NCBI GenBank assembly: GCA_002529645.1
Contig: NAEP01000046.1
Span: forward strand, 1 to 64,000
Direction: 5' to 3'
Length of the DNA: 64,000 nt
Source of the DNA: Candidatus Lumbricidiphila eiseniae
GTDB lineage: Bacteria; Actinomycetota; Actinomycetes; Actinomycetales; Microbacteriaceae
Part shown: positions 52,018 through 62,300 of the stretch, in pieces
How the letters are laid out: each line of letters opens with the position of its first letter
How positions within the stretch are numbered: the stretch's first letter is position 1
The notes under the pieces: generated by a model
Seen by the model: only the letters and a program-made list of their open reading frames with translations
Databases searched by the model: none
What the model was told of the DNA's origin: nothing
Program-made: the position numbers and the translations under genes

Positions 52018-53589
52018 ATGGGTAACCTCAGTGAGGCTCTGGCGGATTCCGCGATGACGTCGGTTGTGCGCACCTACGAGGTCCGCACCTTTGGGTGCCA
52101 AATGAACACCCACGATTCGGAACGGTTGGCCGGGTCACTGGAAGCGGCTGGCTACCGTCCGGCCAACGGCCAAGAAGCTGATGTTGTCGTCATCAACACG
52201 TGCGCCGTTCGTGAAAATGCTGACAATAAGCTCTACGGAAACCTCGGTCATCTCGCTCACGTGAAACGCCGCCACGAGGGAATGCAAATCGCGGTGGGTG
52301 GCTGCCTCGCGCAAAAAGACAAATCCATCATTTTGGAAAAAGCACCGTGGGTGGACGTTGTATTCGGCACCCACAATATGGGATCGCTCCCCGGCCTGCT
52401 GGAGCGCGCGCGCCACAATCAAGAGGCGCAGCTCGAGATCCTTGACTCGCTCGACACCTTCCCGTCCACGCTGCCGAGTAAACGTGACTCAACCTACAGT
52501 GGGTGGGTCTCAATATCGGTCGGCTGCAACAACACGTGCACCTTCTGCATTGTGCCCGCACTGCGCGGAAAGGAGAAAGATCGCCGCCCGGGAGACATCC
52601 TGGCAGAAATTGGCATGCTTGTTGATGACGGGGCGATCGAGATCACACTGCTTGGACAAAATGTGAACTCCTACGGGGTCGAATTCGGAGACCGACTGGC
52701 GTTCGGCAAACTGTTGCGGGCCGCGGGTACCATCCCGGGACTTGAACGCATTCGTTTCACGAGCCCACACCCGGCCGCGTTTACCGATGATGTCATTGAC
52801 GCGATGGCCGAAACGCCGACCGTCATGCCCCAACTGCACATGCCCCTGCAAGCGGGGTCAGACCGGATCCTCAAGGCAATGCGTCGCTCCTATCGCGCAG
52901 AGCGGTTTCTCGGCATCCTTGATCGTGTGCGCGAGCGTATCCCGCACGCGGCGATTACGACGGACATTATCGTCGGTTTCCCCGGTGAGACCGAAGAAGA
53001 TTTCGAGCAAACCCTGCGCGTGGTCGAAGAATCCCGGTTTTCCTCTGCCTTTACGTTCCAATACTCGATCCGCCCCGGAACCCCGGCCGCGACGATGCCC
53101 AACCAGATCCCCAAAGCGGTCGTGCAGCGACGGTACGAACGTCTCGTTGCGCTGCAAGACGATATCTCGTGGGAAGAAAACAAGAAAATTATTGGCCGCA
53201 CTGTGAACGTGCTCGTTGCTAACGGTGAAGGGAAAAAAGACGCAGAAACTCAACGCCTGAGTGGGCGTGCCGAAGACAACCGACTCGTGCACTTCAGCCT
53301 GCCTACCGGCTCGGTTACTCCGCGGCCAGGGGATATTGTGTCGGTGCTGGTCACACAGGCTGCGCCCTTTCACCTCATCGCGGATGACACGACCGGCGCA
53401 CCACTGCAGCTTCGGCGCACCCGCGCGGGTGACGCGTGGGATCGTGCACGCTCGGAAAGCTGTGGGATACCCAGCCCTGTGCTCGTGACGGCGGGTGGCG
53501 CTTCCCGCACCAGCACCGCAGGCGATAGGAGCGCGGATGCCTCGCCGTCGGGTCGGGTGTCACTCGGGTTCCCAACCCTGCGATCCTAA
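52018..53589 (+). CDS. miaB: tRNA-2-methylthio-N6-isopentenyladenosine synthase
   Basis: 523 residues. N-terminal UPF0004 domain with [25 protein letters not shown] and VGGCLAQ (three cluster-binding Cys), radical-SAM motif CNNTCTFC, and a TRAM domain near residues 385-455. The last 60 residues (Ala/Ser/Arg-rich) exceed the family's usual end. Adds the methylthio group to A37 after MiaA. The stop codon lies in the first copy of the 53587 repeat. Confidence 0.97.
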   Translation: MGNLSEALADSAMTSVVRTYEVRTFGCQMNTHDSERLAGSLEAAGYRPANGQEADVVVINTCAVRENADNKLYGNLGHLAHVKRRHEGMQIAVGGCLAQKDKSIILEKAPWVDVVFGTHNMGSLPGLLERARHNQEAQLEILDSLDTFPSTLPSKRDSTYSGWVSISVGCNNTCTFCIVPALRGKEKDRRPGDILAEIGMLVDDGAIEITLLGQNVNSYGVEFGDRLAFGKLLRAAGTIPGLERIRFTSPHPAAFTDDVIDAMAETPTVMPQLHMPLQAGSDRILKAMRRSYRAERFLGILDRVRERIPHAAITTDIIVGFPGETEEDFEQTLRVVEESRFSSAFTFQYSIRPGTPAATMPNQIPKAVVQRRYERLVALQDDISWEENKKIIGRTVNVLVANGEGKKDAETQRLSGRAEDNRLVHFSLPTGSVTPRPGDIVSVLVTQAAPFHLIADDTTGAPLQLRRTRAGDAWDRARSESCGIPSPVLVTAGGASRTSTAGDRSADASPSGRVSLGFPTLRS

Positions 53590-53737
53590 GCGCACGATGC
53601 GGGCAACCCCTTTCCCTTTATTACATATGTGTAACGGTCCTGCCGTCTTAGCGCACGATGCGGGCAAGGAAGAGAGTTCGGAGACCACCGAGGGCATGCA
53701 CAATCTGTTTAGCGCATGATGCGGGCAAGGAAGAGAG
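53587..53737. repeat. Three-copy 29-bp repeat with exact 32-bp spacers between miaB and miaA
   Basis: Copies 53587-53615, 53648-53676 and 53709-53737 are spaced exactly 61 bp, with 32-bp spacers at 53616-53647 and 53677-53708. Copies 2 and 3 differ at one position; copy 1 shares the AGCGCACGATGCGGGCAA part and contains the miaB TAA. Core dyad CGCA-CGA-TGCG. Copy 3 ends 13 bp before the miaA start and provides no start signal. Confidence 0.94.
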
Positions 53738-53749
53738 AGCGGAGCTTGT

Positions 53750-54706
53750 GTGACCGGTAACCTCATCGCGATCGTCGGAGCTACCGGCACCGGAAAATCC
53801 GACTTCGCACTCGACCTTGCAGAAAATCTGGACCGAGCCGGGCACACCGCTGAGGTTGTTAACGCGGACGCGATGCAGTTGTATCGCGGCATGAACATCG
53901 GCACCGCCAAACTGCCCATCGCAGAACGCCGAGGCATCCCGCATCACCTTCTCGATGTATTGGATGTCACGGAGGAGGCATCCGCCGCGCACTATCAACC
54001 GAAGGCTCGATGTGCCATCACCGAGATCCTGGCGCGCGGACACGTTGCACTGCTCGTCGGCGGATCTGGACTCTACGTATCGTCGGTGCTCTATGACTTC
54101 CAGTTTCCCGCCACCGACCCCGCAGTGCGCGCACAACTCGAATCAGATCTGGCTCGCGAGGGTACCGCCGCGCTGTACGCCCGGCTTGCCGCGCGAGATC
54201 CGGCCGCTGCAGCAGCCATCGATCCAAAAAATCTGCGCCGCATTATCCGCGCCTTGGAGGTGCTCGATATTCGCGGCGAACCGAAGGTCTCGCGGTTGCC
54301 CGATAATCCCGTTGTGTGGCATCCGCATCACCTCATCCATCTGCGTTATAACCGCAGCGCCCTGATCAAACGGCTCGACCGCCGAGTTGAGCAAATGTGG
54401 CACACCGGGCTCGTGTCCGAGGTCGCCGAATTACAAAACCGCGGGCTAGAGCTGAGCGTGACCGCGAGCCGAGCGATTGGATACGCACAGGCTCTTGCCC
54501 AACTGCACGGAACACTGAGCCAAATCGACGCGATTGAGCAAACACAAACTCTCACCCGCCGCTACGCACGCCGACAGGTGAGCTGGTTTAACCGTGACAA
54601 AACCGCGATCAATATCGAGACGGATGATGCAACCTCACGCCGAGACATACACGAGCTGGTGTTGCGCGAACCGCCAACGCACCGGGAACGCGTGGCATCC
54701 CACTAA
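53750..54706 (+). CDS. miaA: tRNA dimethylallyltransferase
   Basis: 318 residues with GTG 53750; GGAG five nt upstream. IAIVGATGTGKSDFALDLA (P-loop), VNADAMQLYRGMNIGTAK and HHLLDVLDVTEEASAAHYQ are typical, with a C-terminal RYARRQVSWF segment. Transfers a dimethylallyl group to A37 of tRNAs. Separated from miaB by 160 bp of repeats, instead of the close spacing usual for this pair. Confidence 0.97.
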   Translation: MTGNLIAIVGATGTGKSDFALDLAENLDRAGHTAEVVNADAMQLYRGMNIGTAKLPIAERRGIPHHLLDVLDVTEEASAAHYQPKARCAITEILARGHVALLVGGSGLYVSSVLYDFQFPATDPAVRAQLESDLAREGTAALYARLAARDPAAAAAIDPKNLRRIIRALEVLDIRGEPKVSRLPDNPVVWHPHHLIHLRYNRSALIKRLDRRVEQMWHTGLVSEVAELQNRGLELSVTASRAIGYAQALAQLHGTLSQIDAIEQTQTLTRRYARRQVSWFNRDKTAINIETDDATSRRDIHELVLREPPTHRERVASH

Positions 54707-54735
54707 ACTTGGAACGCCCCCGACGAAGGAGAACC

Positions 54736-54966
54736 ATGAGCGCTGACATCACCGATCCCGGCCACGGACACTCGCCCGCGGCGTGGACCGCCGTGACGAT
54801 CATGCTCACCGCAATAACCATTGGCATGGTGGCGTTCGTTCTTGATCAACCGGTTATCGTGTGGGCCTCGGTCGGGCTCCTTGTGGTTGGACTCCTCGTT
54901 GGTGCCATCATGAAAAAAGCCGGTTACGGTGTGGGCGGCGCAAAGGTCACCGCAAAGGCCCACTAG
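54736..54966 (+). CDS. HGxxPAAW-family small membrane protein
   Basis: 76 residues from ATG 54736 (GAAGGAGAACC upstream). Carries the family motif in GHGHSPAAWTAV, then two membrane segments and a Gly/Lys-rich tail. It is regularly found before trpC in actinobacteria. Function unknown. The stop codon abuts the GTG of trpC, so the two are coupled. Confidence 0.88.
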   Translation: MSADITDPGHGHSPAAWTAVTIMLTAITIGMVAFVLDQPVIVWASVGLLVVGLLVGAIMKKAGYGVGGAKVTAKAH

Positions 54967-55737
54967 GTGCTTGCCGAACTGATCGCCAACGCGGTCGCTG
55001 ACGCGCGCGCGCGCGAAGAGGTCGCTCCGCTGGCCGTGGTGCAGGCCAATGCCCACGCTCAGTTGCCGGCGCGCGATGCCCTTGCCGCGCTGGTGCCGGG
55101 GCCAAAAATCAAGGTCATTGCGGAGATCAAACGGCGCAGTCCCAGCCGCGGCGATCTCGCGCCAATTGCCGACCCGGTTGCGCTCGCCCGGCAGTACGAG
55201 CTCGGAGGGGCGAGCGCAATCAGCGTCCTGACCGAGGGGCGGCAGTTCGGTGGATCACTTGCCGACCTGGAAGCTGTGCGCGCTGCTGTTTCGCTGCCGG
55301 TACTGCGGAAAGACTTCATTGGCACGCCTTACCAGGTGTTTGAGGCCCGCGCGGCAGGCGCTGACCTTGTTTTGCTCATCGTCGCAGCGCTCGACGATGC
55401 GAAGCTCCGCGAGCTCTACACTCTCACTGTGCAACTCGGGATGACACCGCTGGTCGAGACGCACTCCGCCCGGGAGCTCGCGCGCGCGGCGGCACTCGGG
55501 GCATCCCTCATCGGTGTTAACGCCCGTGATCTCACGACCTTCGAACTTGACCGTGACCTGTTTGGCCGGCTTGCCGAGAGTTTCCCGGCAGGGGCCATCC
55601 GGGTTGCCGAGTCGGCGGTTTTCACCCCGGCGGATGTCGCTCACTACCGCTCCGCGGGTGCCGACGCTGTGCTCGTGGGGGAGGCGCTTGTCACCGGTAA
55701 CCCCCTCGCCGCGCTGCGCGCTTTTACGAGTATCTGA
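54967..55737 (+). CDS. trpC: Indole-3-glycerol phosphate synthase
   Basis: 256 residues with GTG start directly after the preceding stop. [18 protein letters not shown] (catalytic Lys), [20 protein letters not shown] and [13 protein letters not shown] are present, ending in [17 protein letters not shown]. Makes indole-3-glycerol phosphate for TrpA. The stop is followed by GGGCGCGTGATGCGCGCAAG, a single copy of the type repeated at 53587. Confidence 0.97.
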   Translation: MLAELIANAVADARAREEVAPLAVVQANAHAQLPARDALAALVPGPKIKVIAEIKRRSPSRGDLAPIADPVALARQYELGGASAISVLTEGRQFGGSLADLEAVRAAVSLPVLRKDFIGTPYQVFEARAAGADLVLLIVAALDDAKLRELYTLTVQLGMTPLVETHSARELARAAALGASLIGVNARDLTTFELDRDLFGRLAESFPAGAIRVAESAVFTPADVAHYRSAGADAVLVGEALVTGNPLAALRAFTSI

Positions 55738-55760
55738 TGGGCGCGTGATGCGCGCAAGAA
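55735..55760. repeat. Single copy related to the miaB-miaA repeat, at the trpC stop
   Basis: The stretch from 55740, GGCGCGTGATGCGCGCAAGA, matches the 53709 copy (GCGCATGATGCGGGCAAGG) with three mismatches. It overlaps a stop codon as the 53587 copy does but has not been duplicated. Confidence 0.6.
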
Positions 55761-55847
55761 TATGCGGCGGCAGGGCTGAGCCCGCAACGGTGGAAACGGT
55801 GAGCGAGCACACACGACACATGACACACTAATGAAAGCGGGACCAAC

Positions 55848-57155
55848 GTGACACTGAGGACGCAGACAGGTCCGTACTTTGGCGACTTCGGTGGCCGGTT
55901 CGTACCGGAATCGCTTATTGCCGCACTCGACGAGTTGACCGTTGCGTATGAGGCCGCAAAAAATGATCCGATGTTTACCGCCGAACTTGCGGAACTTGGC
56001 CGCACCTACACCGGCCGACCGTCGATCATCACCGAGGTGCCACGATTCGCGGCGCACGCGGGCGGTTCCCGGGTCATCCTGAAACGTGAGGATCTCAACC
56101 ACACCGGTTCCCACAAGATCAACAATGTGCTCGGGCAGGCCCTGCTCACGAAGCGAATCGGCAAGCATCGGGTGATCGCCGAAACCGGGGCCGGACAACA
56201 CGGTGTCGCAACGGCAACCGCAGCCGCGCTGTTCGGGCTCGAGTGCACCGTCTACATGGGAGAGGTAGATACCGAGCGGCAGGCGCTGAACGTTGCGCGG
56301 ATGCGGCTGCTTGGTGCCGAGGTCGTCCCGGTGGCCGCGGGCTCACGCACCCTGAAAGATGCGATCAATGAAGCTATGCGCGACTGGGTGACAAATGTCG
56401 CAACGACCAATTATCTTTTCGGCACGGTTGCTGGCCCGCACCCATTTCCTGAGCTCGTGCGCAATTTTCAGAAGATCATTGGCGAAGAAGCCCGCGAGCA
56501 GGTGCTCGCCCTGACCGGGGCGCTGCCCACCGCGGTGGCCGCGTGCGTCGGTGGTGGTTCGAACGCGATGGGTATTTTCCACGCGTTCCTCGATGATCTG
56601 GATGTTGCGCTCTACGGGTTTGAGGCGGCGGGCGAGGGCGTTGACACTGATCGCCATGCGGCGACGATAACGAGGGGACGACCCGGGATACTGCACGGCG
56701 CGCGCAGTTTTTTGCTGCAGAGCGAAGACGGTCAGACGATCGAGTCGCACTCCATTTCGGCGGGGCTTGACTACCCGGGTGTTGGTCCCGAGCACTCCTG
56801 GCTCGCATCAATTGGGCGAGCCTGCTACCGTCCGGTGACAGATGCGGCGGCGATGAGCGCCTTGCGGTTGTTGTCGCGCACCGAAGGTATTATTCCCGCG
56901 ATCGAATCAGCGCACGCGCTCGCGGGAGCGTTGCAACTCGGTCGTGAGCTGGGACCAACCGCGACGATCCTCGTGAGTCTCTCGGGCCGCGGCGACAAAG
57001 ACATGGAAACTGCAGCGGAGTACTTTCAGTTGACGGATGCCGCGGTCCAATCGAATGCGGCACCCCTCGCACCACCCACCCGTGGCGGTGCCTTGCCCAC
57101 GGTCGCTGTGTCGCCCACCTACCCGTTGACCACCGCCGAGGGAGACCACTCATGA
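55848..57155 (+). CDS. trpB: Tryptophan synthase beta chain
   Basis: 435 residues with GTG start. [31 protein letters not shown] (PLP-binding Lys), [20 protein letters not shown] and GGGSNAMG (phosphate loop) are all intact. The last 25 residues are an unconserved Pro/Thr tail. Condenses indole with serine. Overlaps trpA by 4 bp. Confidence 0.98.
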   Translation: MTLRTQTGPYFGDFGGRFVPESLIAALDELTVAYEAAKNDPMFTAELAELGRTYTGRPSIITEVPRFAAHAGGSRVILKREDLNHTGSHKINNVLGQALLTKRIGKHRVIAETGAGQHGVATATAAALFGLECTVYMGEVDTERQALNVARMRLLGAEVVPVAAGSRTLKDAINEAMRDWVTNVATTNYLFGTVAGPHPFPELVRNFQKIIGEEAREQVLALTGALPTAVAACVGGGSNAMGIFHAFLDDLDVALYGFEAAGEGVDTDRHAATITRGRPGILHGARSFLLQSEDGQTIESHSISAGLDYPGVGPEHSWLASIGRACYRPVTDAAAMSALRLLSRTEGIIPAIESAHALAGALQLGRELGPTATILVSLSGRGDKDMETAAEYFQLTDAAVQSNAAPLAPPTRGGALPTVAVSPTYPLTTAEGDHS

Positions 57156-57958
57156 TGGCTAACACCCCCCGCACAGTCGGCTCCGTTATTACCCGCTGCA
57201 CTGCCGAGCGTCGTGGTGCGCTCATCGGGTACCTGCCCGTCGGGTTCCCCACGCTCGATGAGAGCGTTGATGCGGCCGTCGCGCTCGTAGAAAACGGTGT
57301 CGATATCCTCGAGCTGGGACTGCCGTACTCCGATCCGGTCATGGATGGCCCGGTCATCCAGCGGGCAACGCTACAGGCCCTCGCCACTGGCTTCCGAGTG
57401 CCTCAGGTCTTCGCCGCGATCGCACGCATCACCGAGCAGGTCGCGGCCCCTGTGCTCGTCATGACGTACTGGAATCTCGTGCTTCAACACGGCGTCAACC
57501 GGTTTGCCGATGATCTTGTCGCGGCGGGTGGGGCTGGCCTCATCACTCCCGATCTCATTCCCGAGGAGGCAGCCGAGTGGATCGCGGCCTCCGATCGCAC
57601 GGGTCTCGACCGAGTGTTTCTCGCCGCGCCCAGTTCGACCGATGAGCGCCTCACACAGGCTGTCGCTGCAAGCCGTGGCTTTGTGTACGCTGTCTCCACG
57701 ATGGGCATCACGGGTGCCCGGAACGATGTCGACACGGCCGCTCGTACCCTCGTCGAACGCCTCCGCAGGGCGGGTGCTCCCGCAAGCTGCGTCGGCCTCG
57801 GAATCTCCACCGCCGAACAGGTGCGGGATGTTCTCGGCTATGCCGATGGTGCCATCGTCGGATCAGCGCTCGTTGACGCACTGATGACCGACGGAGTTGC
57901 GGCGGTCGGGGAGTTGGCGGCCTCCCTTGCGCGCGGCACGCGTGCGGATCGCGGGTAA
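57152..57958 (+). CDS. trpA: Tryptophan synthase alpha chain
   Basis: 268 residues; ATG 57152 overlaps the trpB stop (ATGA), and a second ATG follows directly. [15 protein letters not shown] (catalytic Glu replaced by its usual position in this loop cannot be judged here), [19 protein letters not shown] (catalytic Glu and Asp), [10 protein letters not shown] and [10 protein letters not shown] are present. Cleaves indole-3-glycerol phosphate. Its 3' end resembles the repeat that follows. Confidence 0.97.
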   Translation: MMANTPRTVGSVITRCTAERRGALIGYLPVGFPTLDESVDAAVALVENGVDILELGLPYSDPVMDGPVIQRATLQALATGFRVPQVFAAIARITEQVAAPVLVMTYWNLVLQHGVNRFADDLVAAGGAGLITPDLIPEEAAEWIAASDRTGLDRVFLAAPSSTDERLTQAVAASRGFVYAVSTMGITGARNDVDTAARTLVERLRRAGAPASCVGLGISTAEQVRDVLGYADGAIVGSALVDALMTDGVAAVGELAASLARGTRADRG

Positions 57959-58123
57959 CCGAGGTCGTGGGCCTTGGGGCGCCTCCTGCGCGAGGAAACC
58001 GCGAAAGGACATTTTTGCTCAATGAGCCTCTACTCGGGGCGGCCTCCTGCGCGCGGAAACCGCACTGCTCTCAGGTCGGTCGCGCACACTGGTCGGAGGG
58101 CGGCTTCTCGCGCAGAAACCGCA
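57916..58123. repeat. Three- to four-copy repeat, 59-61-bp period, between trpA and lgt
   Basis: Clear copies at 57976-58004, 58036-58064 and 58096-58123 share GCCTCCTGCGCG and AAACCGC, with steps of 60, 61 and 59. A diverged fourth copy in the trpA 3' end (57916-57940, GGCGGCCTCCCTTGCGCG) is 61 bp before the first and may be the seed. The dyad CCTC/GAGG and AAACCGC end are type I-E-like. A TACGCT box at 58176 may be the lgt promoter; the rest of the 291-bp gap holds no gene. Confidence 0.88.
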
Positions 58124-58249
58124 CGCTACTCCCGCCACTCTTACCCCGGTCGCGCACACGACGGCCAGAATAAAGTACGCTCGTGGGGGATCGCGCGCAC
58201 CGCGACATCCCGGGCAGTAGCTCGAATCAATGGAAAGGCACTCGTCCGC

Positions 58250-59260
58250 GTGATCGCTCCGTTTAGCATCCCGAGCCCTAACTACGGCTGGCAGGGGATT
58301 ACCATCCCGCTTCCCTGGGGCGGCACCCTCTCGATTCCGACTGCCGCAATCTGCATTCTGGTGGGGATTGCGATTGCCATGATCGTGACCGGGCGTCGCC
58401 TGAGCAAGCGTGACGCCGAGCCGGGCGTTGTGCTGGATGTCACCGTCTGGGCCGTTCTCTTCGGCCTTGTCGGAGCCCGCCTGTACTTTATTCTTACCCA
58501 CACCGGCGACTATCTTGCCGGGCAGTCGCTGTGGGGCCTGTTCAGGATCGCGGATGGTGGCTTCACTGTTTACGGTGCCCTCATCGGGGGTGTTCTCGGT
58601 GTCTGGCTCGGGTGCCGGCTGAGTGGGTTGCGGCTCACCACGTTTCTCGACGCGGCTGCGCCGGGCGTGCTCATCGCGATCGGAATCGGTCGAATTGGGA
58701 ACTGGTTCGAGCACGCAATGTTTGGTACACCCACCGATGCACCGTGGGGTCTTGTGATTGAGTCGAGCAATGCCGCATACCCGAAGGGTTTGCCCGACGG
58801 CACACTCTTTCAGCCGGTCTTCCTGTACGAACTCGTGTGGAACGTGGTGGGAGGCCTTCTCATCCTCTGGCTCGGCCGCCGGTTTACGCTGCAGTGGGGC
58901 AGAGCGTTTGCCCTGCTTCTGATCTGGTTCGGTCTCGGCCAAGCGTATTTTGAGACCATTCGGGTTGACCCGAGTGGCACATTCCTCGGCTTCCGGAACG
59001 GGGTGTGGGTGGCGTATGCGATCACTCTCATCGGCCTTGTTCTGCTCACCCTGCAGAACCGTCGGCACGCTGGTCTGGAGCCTGGCCCGTATCGTCCCGG
59101 GCAGGAACGCGACTCCGGTGTGACTGACAAAGATGCTGCTGGGGTAGACTCTGACGATACCGAGTCTGACCCCGCCGCTCTCGACGGGATTGTCGATAGC
59201 GAGACGACAGCGGATGAGAGGCCAGCCACGAGCCCCAGCCAACCGACCGCACAGGGTTAG
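58250..59260 (+). CDS. lgt: Prolipoprotein diacylglyceryl transferase
   Basis: 336 residues from GTG 58250; the frame is open back to 57974 but that part is the repeat array and has no Lgt similarity. Seven membrane segments; RLYFILTHTGDY, the signature region GRIGNWFEHAMFG (Arg for phosphatidylglycerol binding) and FLYELVWNVVGGLLILWL are typical. The C-terminal 65 residues are acidic. It lipidates the Cys of lipoproteins such as the binding protein at 12711. Start choice is uncertain. Confidence 0.92.
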   Translation: MIAPFSIPSPNYGWQGITIPLPWGGTLSIPTAAICILVGIAIAMIVTGRRLSKRDAEPGVVLDVTVWAVLFGLVGARLYFILTHTGDYLAGQSLWGLFRIADGGFTVYGALIGGVLGVWLGCRLSGLRLTTFLDAAAPGVLIAIGIGRIGNWFEHAMFGTPTDAPWGLVIESSNAAYPKGLPDGTLFQPVFLYELVWNVVGGLLILWLGRRFTLQWGRAFALLLIWFGLGQAYFETIRVDPSGTFLGFRNGVWVAYAITLIGLVLLTLQNRRHAGLEPGPYRPGQERDSGVTDKDAAGVDSDDTESDPAALDGIVDSETTADERPATSPSQPTAQG

Positions 59261-59282
59261 GTGCAGTCCGCACCAACTCTCG

Positions 59283-59304
59283 CCACAACCGCTGTCGGTT
59301 GTGG
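59283..59304. terminator. Hairpin between lgt and gltB
   Basis: CCACAACCG (59283-59291) and CGGTTGTGG (59296-59304) form a perfect 9-bp stem with a 4-nt loop, 61 bp before the gltB ATG. Could end lgt transcripts or act in the gltB leader. Confidence 0.5.
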
Positions 59305-59364
59305 TATCCGTGATGAGGGCCGATGTCGTCTCCCACAGCCACCTAGTTGATGAGGACGGTTTAT

Positions 59365-62300
59365 ATGTCGCTCACGTCACCCTTTTCAAGGTTTGGGTCA
59401 GTGCCCGCCGCGCAAGGGCTCTACGACCCTGCCGCTGAGAAGGATGCCTGTGGGCTGGCCATGGTCGCAACCCTCCGCGGCACAGCCGGGCACGACATTA
59501 TTCAGGCCGCACTCGACGCGCTTCGCAACCTCGAACACCGCGGTGCTATCGGCTCCGACGCGGGAACCGGTGATGGCGCTGGCATCATCACCCAGATCCC
59601 GGACGAGTTTTTCCGAACCGTGTCGGGACTCACTCTCCCACCGCGGGGTGAGTATGCCGTTGGAAACGCGTTCCTGCCGGTCGATCCGACCGCACGAAGC
59701 GCCGTGAAGCGTGCGATCAACAAGCTCGCTGCCGAGGAAGGCCTCCGAGTCATCGGATGGCGCGAAGTGCCCGTGCGTCCCGAGGAACTGGGCTCGCTCG
59801 CGCGCGCGGCAATGCCCGCTGTACAGCAGGTGTTTGTGACCTCGGCCTCTGCGAGCTCGGAGATATCGGTGCGACCGGAGGCAGCAACCCGGCCCGAGAC
59901 ACCGGGACACCCGGGGGAATCCCAGGATGTGACCGCGCCGGGGGCATCAGCCCAGCCGATCGCGGGAATCGCGCTCGACCGGCTTGTCTTTCGACTTCGT
60001 AAGCGCGCTGAGCGGGAACTTGAGCTGTACTTCCCCTCGCTGAGCTGTCGCACCATCGTGTACAAGGGCATGGTGACGACGCTGCAATTGGAACCGTTCT
60101 ATCCTGATCTCAGCGATGAACGTTACGTGTCGAAGCTTGCGCTTGTGCACTCGCGGTACTCGACAAACACGTTCCCGTCGTGGCCGCTCGCACACCCGTT
60201 CCGGATGATCGCGCACAACGGCGAAATCAACACCGTGCAGGGTAACCGCAACTGGTTGCGTGCTCGGCAGTCCGAACTAAAGTCCGACCTGCTGGGTGAT
60301 CTGGCGCCACTGCTGCCAATTGTGACGCCCGGCGCGAGCGATTCTGCCTCGTTCGATGAGGTTGTCGAGTTACTCACGCTCGCGGGTCGGAGCCTGCCGC
60401 ACGCGATCATGATGATGGTCCCCGAGGCGTGGGAGAACCAGACCGACATCGACCCACAGCGCCGCGCATTCTATGAATACCACTCACTGCTGTTGGAGCC
60501 GTGGGATGGCCCGGCCGCCCTCGTGTTTACCGACGGCACGCTCGCCGGCGCAACCCTTGATCGCAACGGTTTGCGCCCCGGCCGGTACGTCATCACCGAT
60601 GACGGTCTCGTTGTGCTCGCGAGCGAGATCGGCGTGCTCAAGATCGACCCCGCAAAGATTGTGCGGAAGGGGCGGCTGCAGCCAGGCAAGATGTTCCTCG
60701 TCGACACCGAGGAGGGGCGGCTCATCGAAGATGACGAGATTAAGGCGCAGCTCGCGGCATCCGGACCCTGGGCCCAGTGGCTGGAACAGGAGCGGATTCA
60801 GCTCGCCGACCTGCCAGAGCGTGAGCACATTGTGCACCCGCCTCTCTCGGTCAATCGTCGCCAGCGTACCTTCGGGTACACCGAAGAAGAGGTCAAAATC
60901 CTCCTCACTCCGATGGCACAGACCGGGCAAGAACCGCTCGGTGCAATGGGGTCCGACACTCCGATTGCCGTGCTCTCGCAGCGCCCGCGTTTGCTGTTCG
61001 ACTACTTCACCCAGCAGTTCGCGCAGGTGACCAACCCGCCACTTGACTCGATTCGGGAACTGGTCGTGACATCTCTCGGAACCTCCCTCGGCCCGCAGCC
61101 AAATCTGCTTGCCGCGGGCCCCGAACACGCTCGGCAGGTGTCGCTCTCGTTCCCGGTCATCGACAACGACGAACTCGCGAAGATCGTACACATTGAATCA
61201 TCGGATGCTTCGCCCGCCACTACGACGATTCGTGGCCTGTATCGGGTGGAAGACGGTGCCGACGCGATGCGTGACCGGTTGCGCGAGATCTGTGCCGAGG
61301 TTGACACCGCAATCGCCCGGAATACCCGGTTTGTTGTGCTCTCCGACCGCGATTCGGATAAAGATTTTGCCCCGATCCCCTCGCTGCTTATGCTCTCGAC
61401 CGTGCACCACCACCTCATTCGGTCGCAGACCCGGATGAGGGTGGGCCTCATCGTCGAAGCCGGTGATGTGCGGGAGGTGCACCATGTGGCTCTGCTCATC
61501 GGGTACGGTGCTGCCGCCGTGAACCCGTACCTCGCGATGGAAACGTGCGAAGACCTCGTCCGCTCGGGCACCATCACCGGGATCACTCCGGAATACGCCG
61601 TTCGCAATGTCATCAAAGCGCTCGGCAAAGGAGTTCTCAAGATCATGTCGAAGATGGGGGTCTCCACGATTTCGTCCTATTCCGGGGCGCAGACCTTCGA
61701 GGCGGTTGGTCTCGGGCAAGAGTTCATCGACGAGTTCTTCACCGGAACAACCTCCAAGCTCGGTGGAATCGGCATTGAGGTCATTGCGGCCGAAAACCTA
61801 CAGCGGCACAGCCTGGCGTACCCCTTGGATATCGCGGTGCGGGCGCACGAGCGGCTCAGCACCGGTGGCGAATACCAGTGGCGGCGGGATGCCGCACCAC
61901 ACCTGTTCAACCCCGACACTGTGTTCCGGCTGCAGCATTCCACCCGCACCCGGCGGTACGACATTTTTCGGGAGTACACGCACCTCGTGGACTCGCAGGC
62001 GGCGGAACTCATGACGCTGCGTGGAATGTTCACCCTCCGCACGGATGCCCGGCCCGCGGTGCCGATCGAGGAAGTGGAGCCGGTGGCATCCATTGTGCGA
62101 CGTTTCTCGACGGGGGCGATGAGTTACGGCTCGATCTCGCAGGAGGCACACGAGTCGCTAGCGATTGCGATGAACCAAATCGGTGGAAAATCAAACACCG
62201 GGGAGGGCGGGGAAGACCCCGCTCGTCTGCTCGACCCCGAGCGGCGCAGCGCAATCAAACAGGTCGCTTCCGGACGCTTCGGGGTGACGAGCATGTACCT

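Noticed and set aside
21391-53737. Functional CRISPR-Cas locus
   Set aside because: The arrays have at most three or four units, repeats differ between loci, no leader is evident, and no cas gene is in the window.
57974-58249. N-terminal extension of Lgt
   Set aside because: It is translated repeat array; Lgt similarity starts at about 58256.
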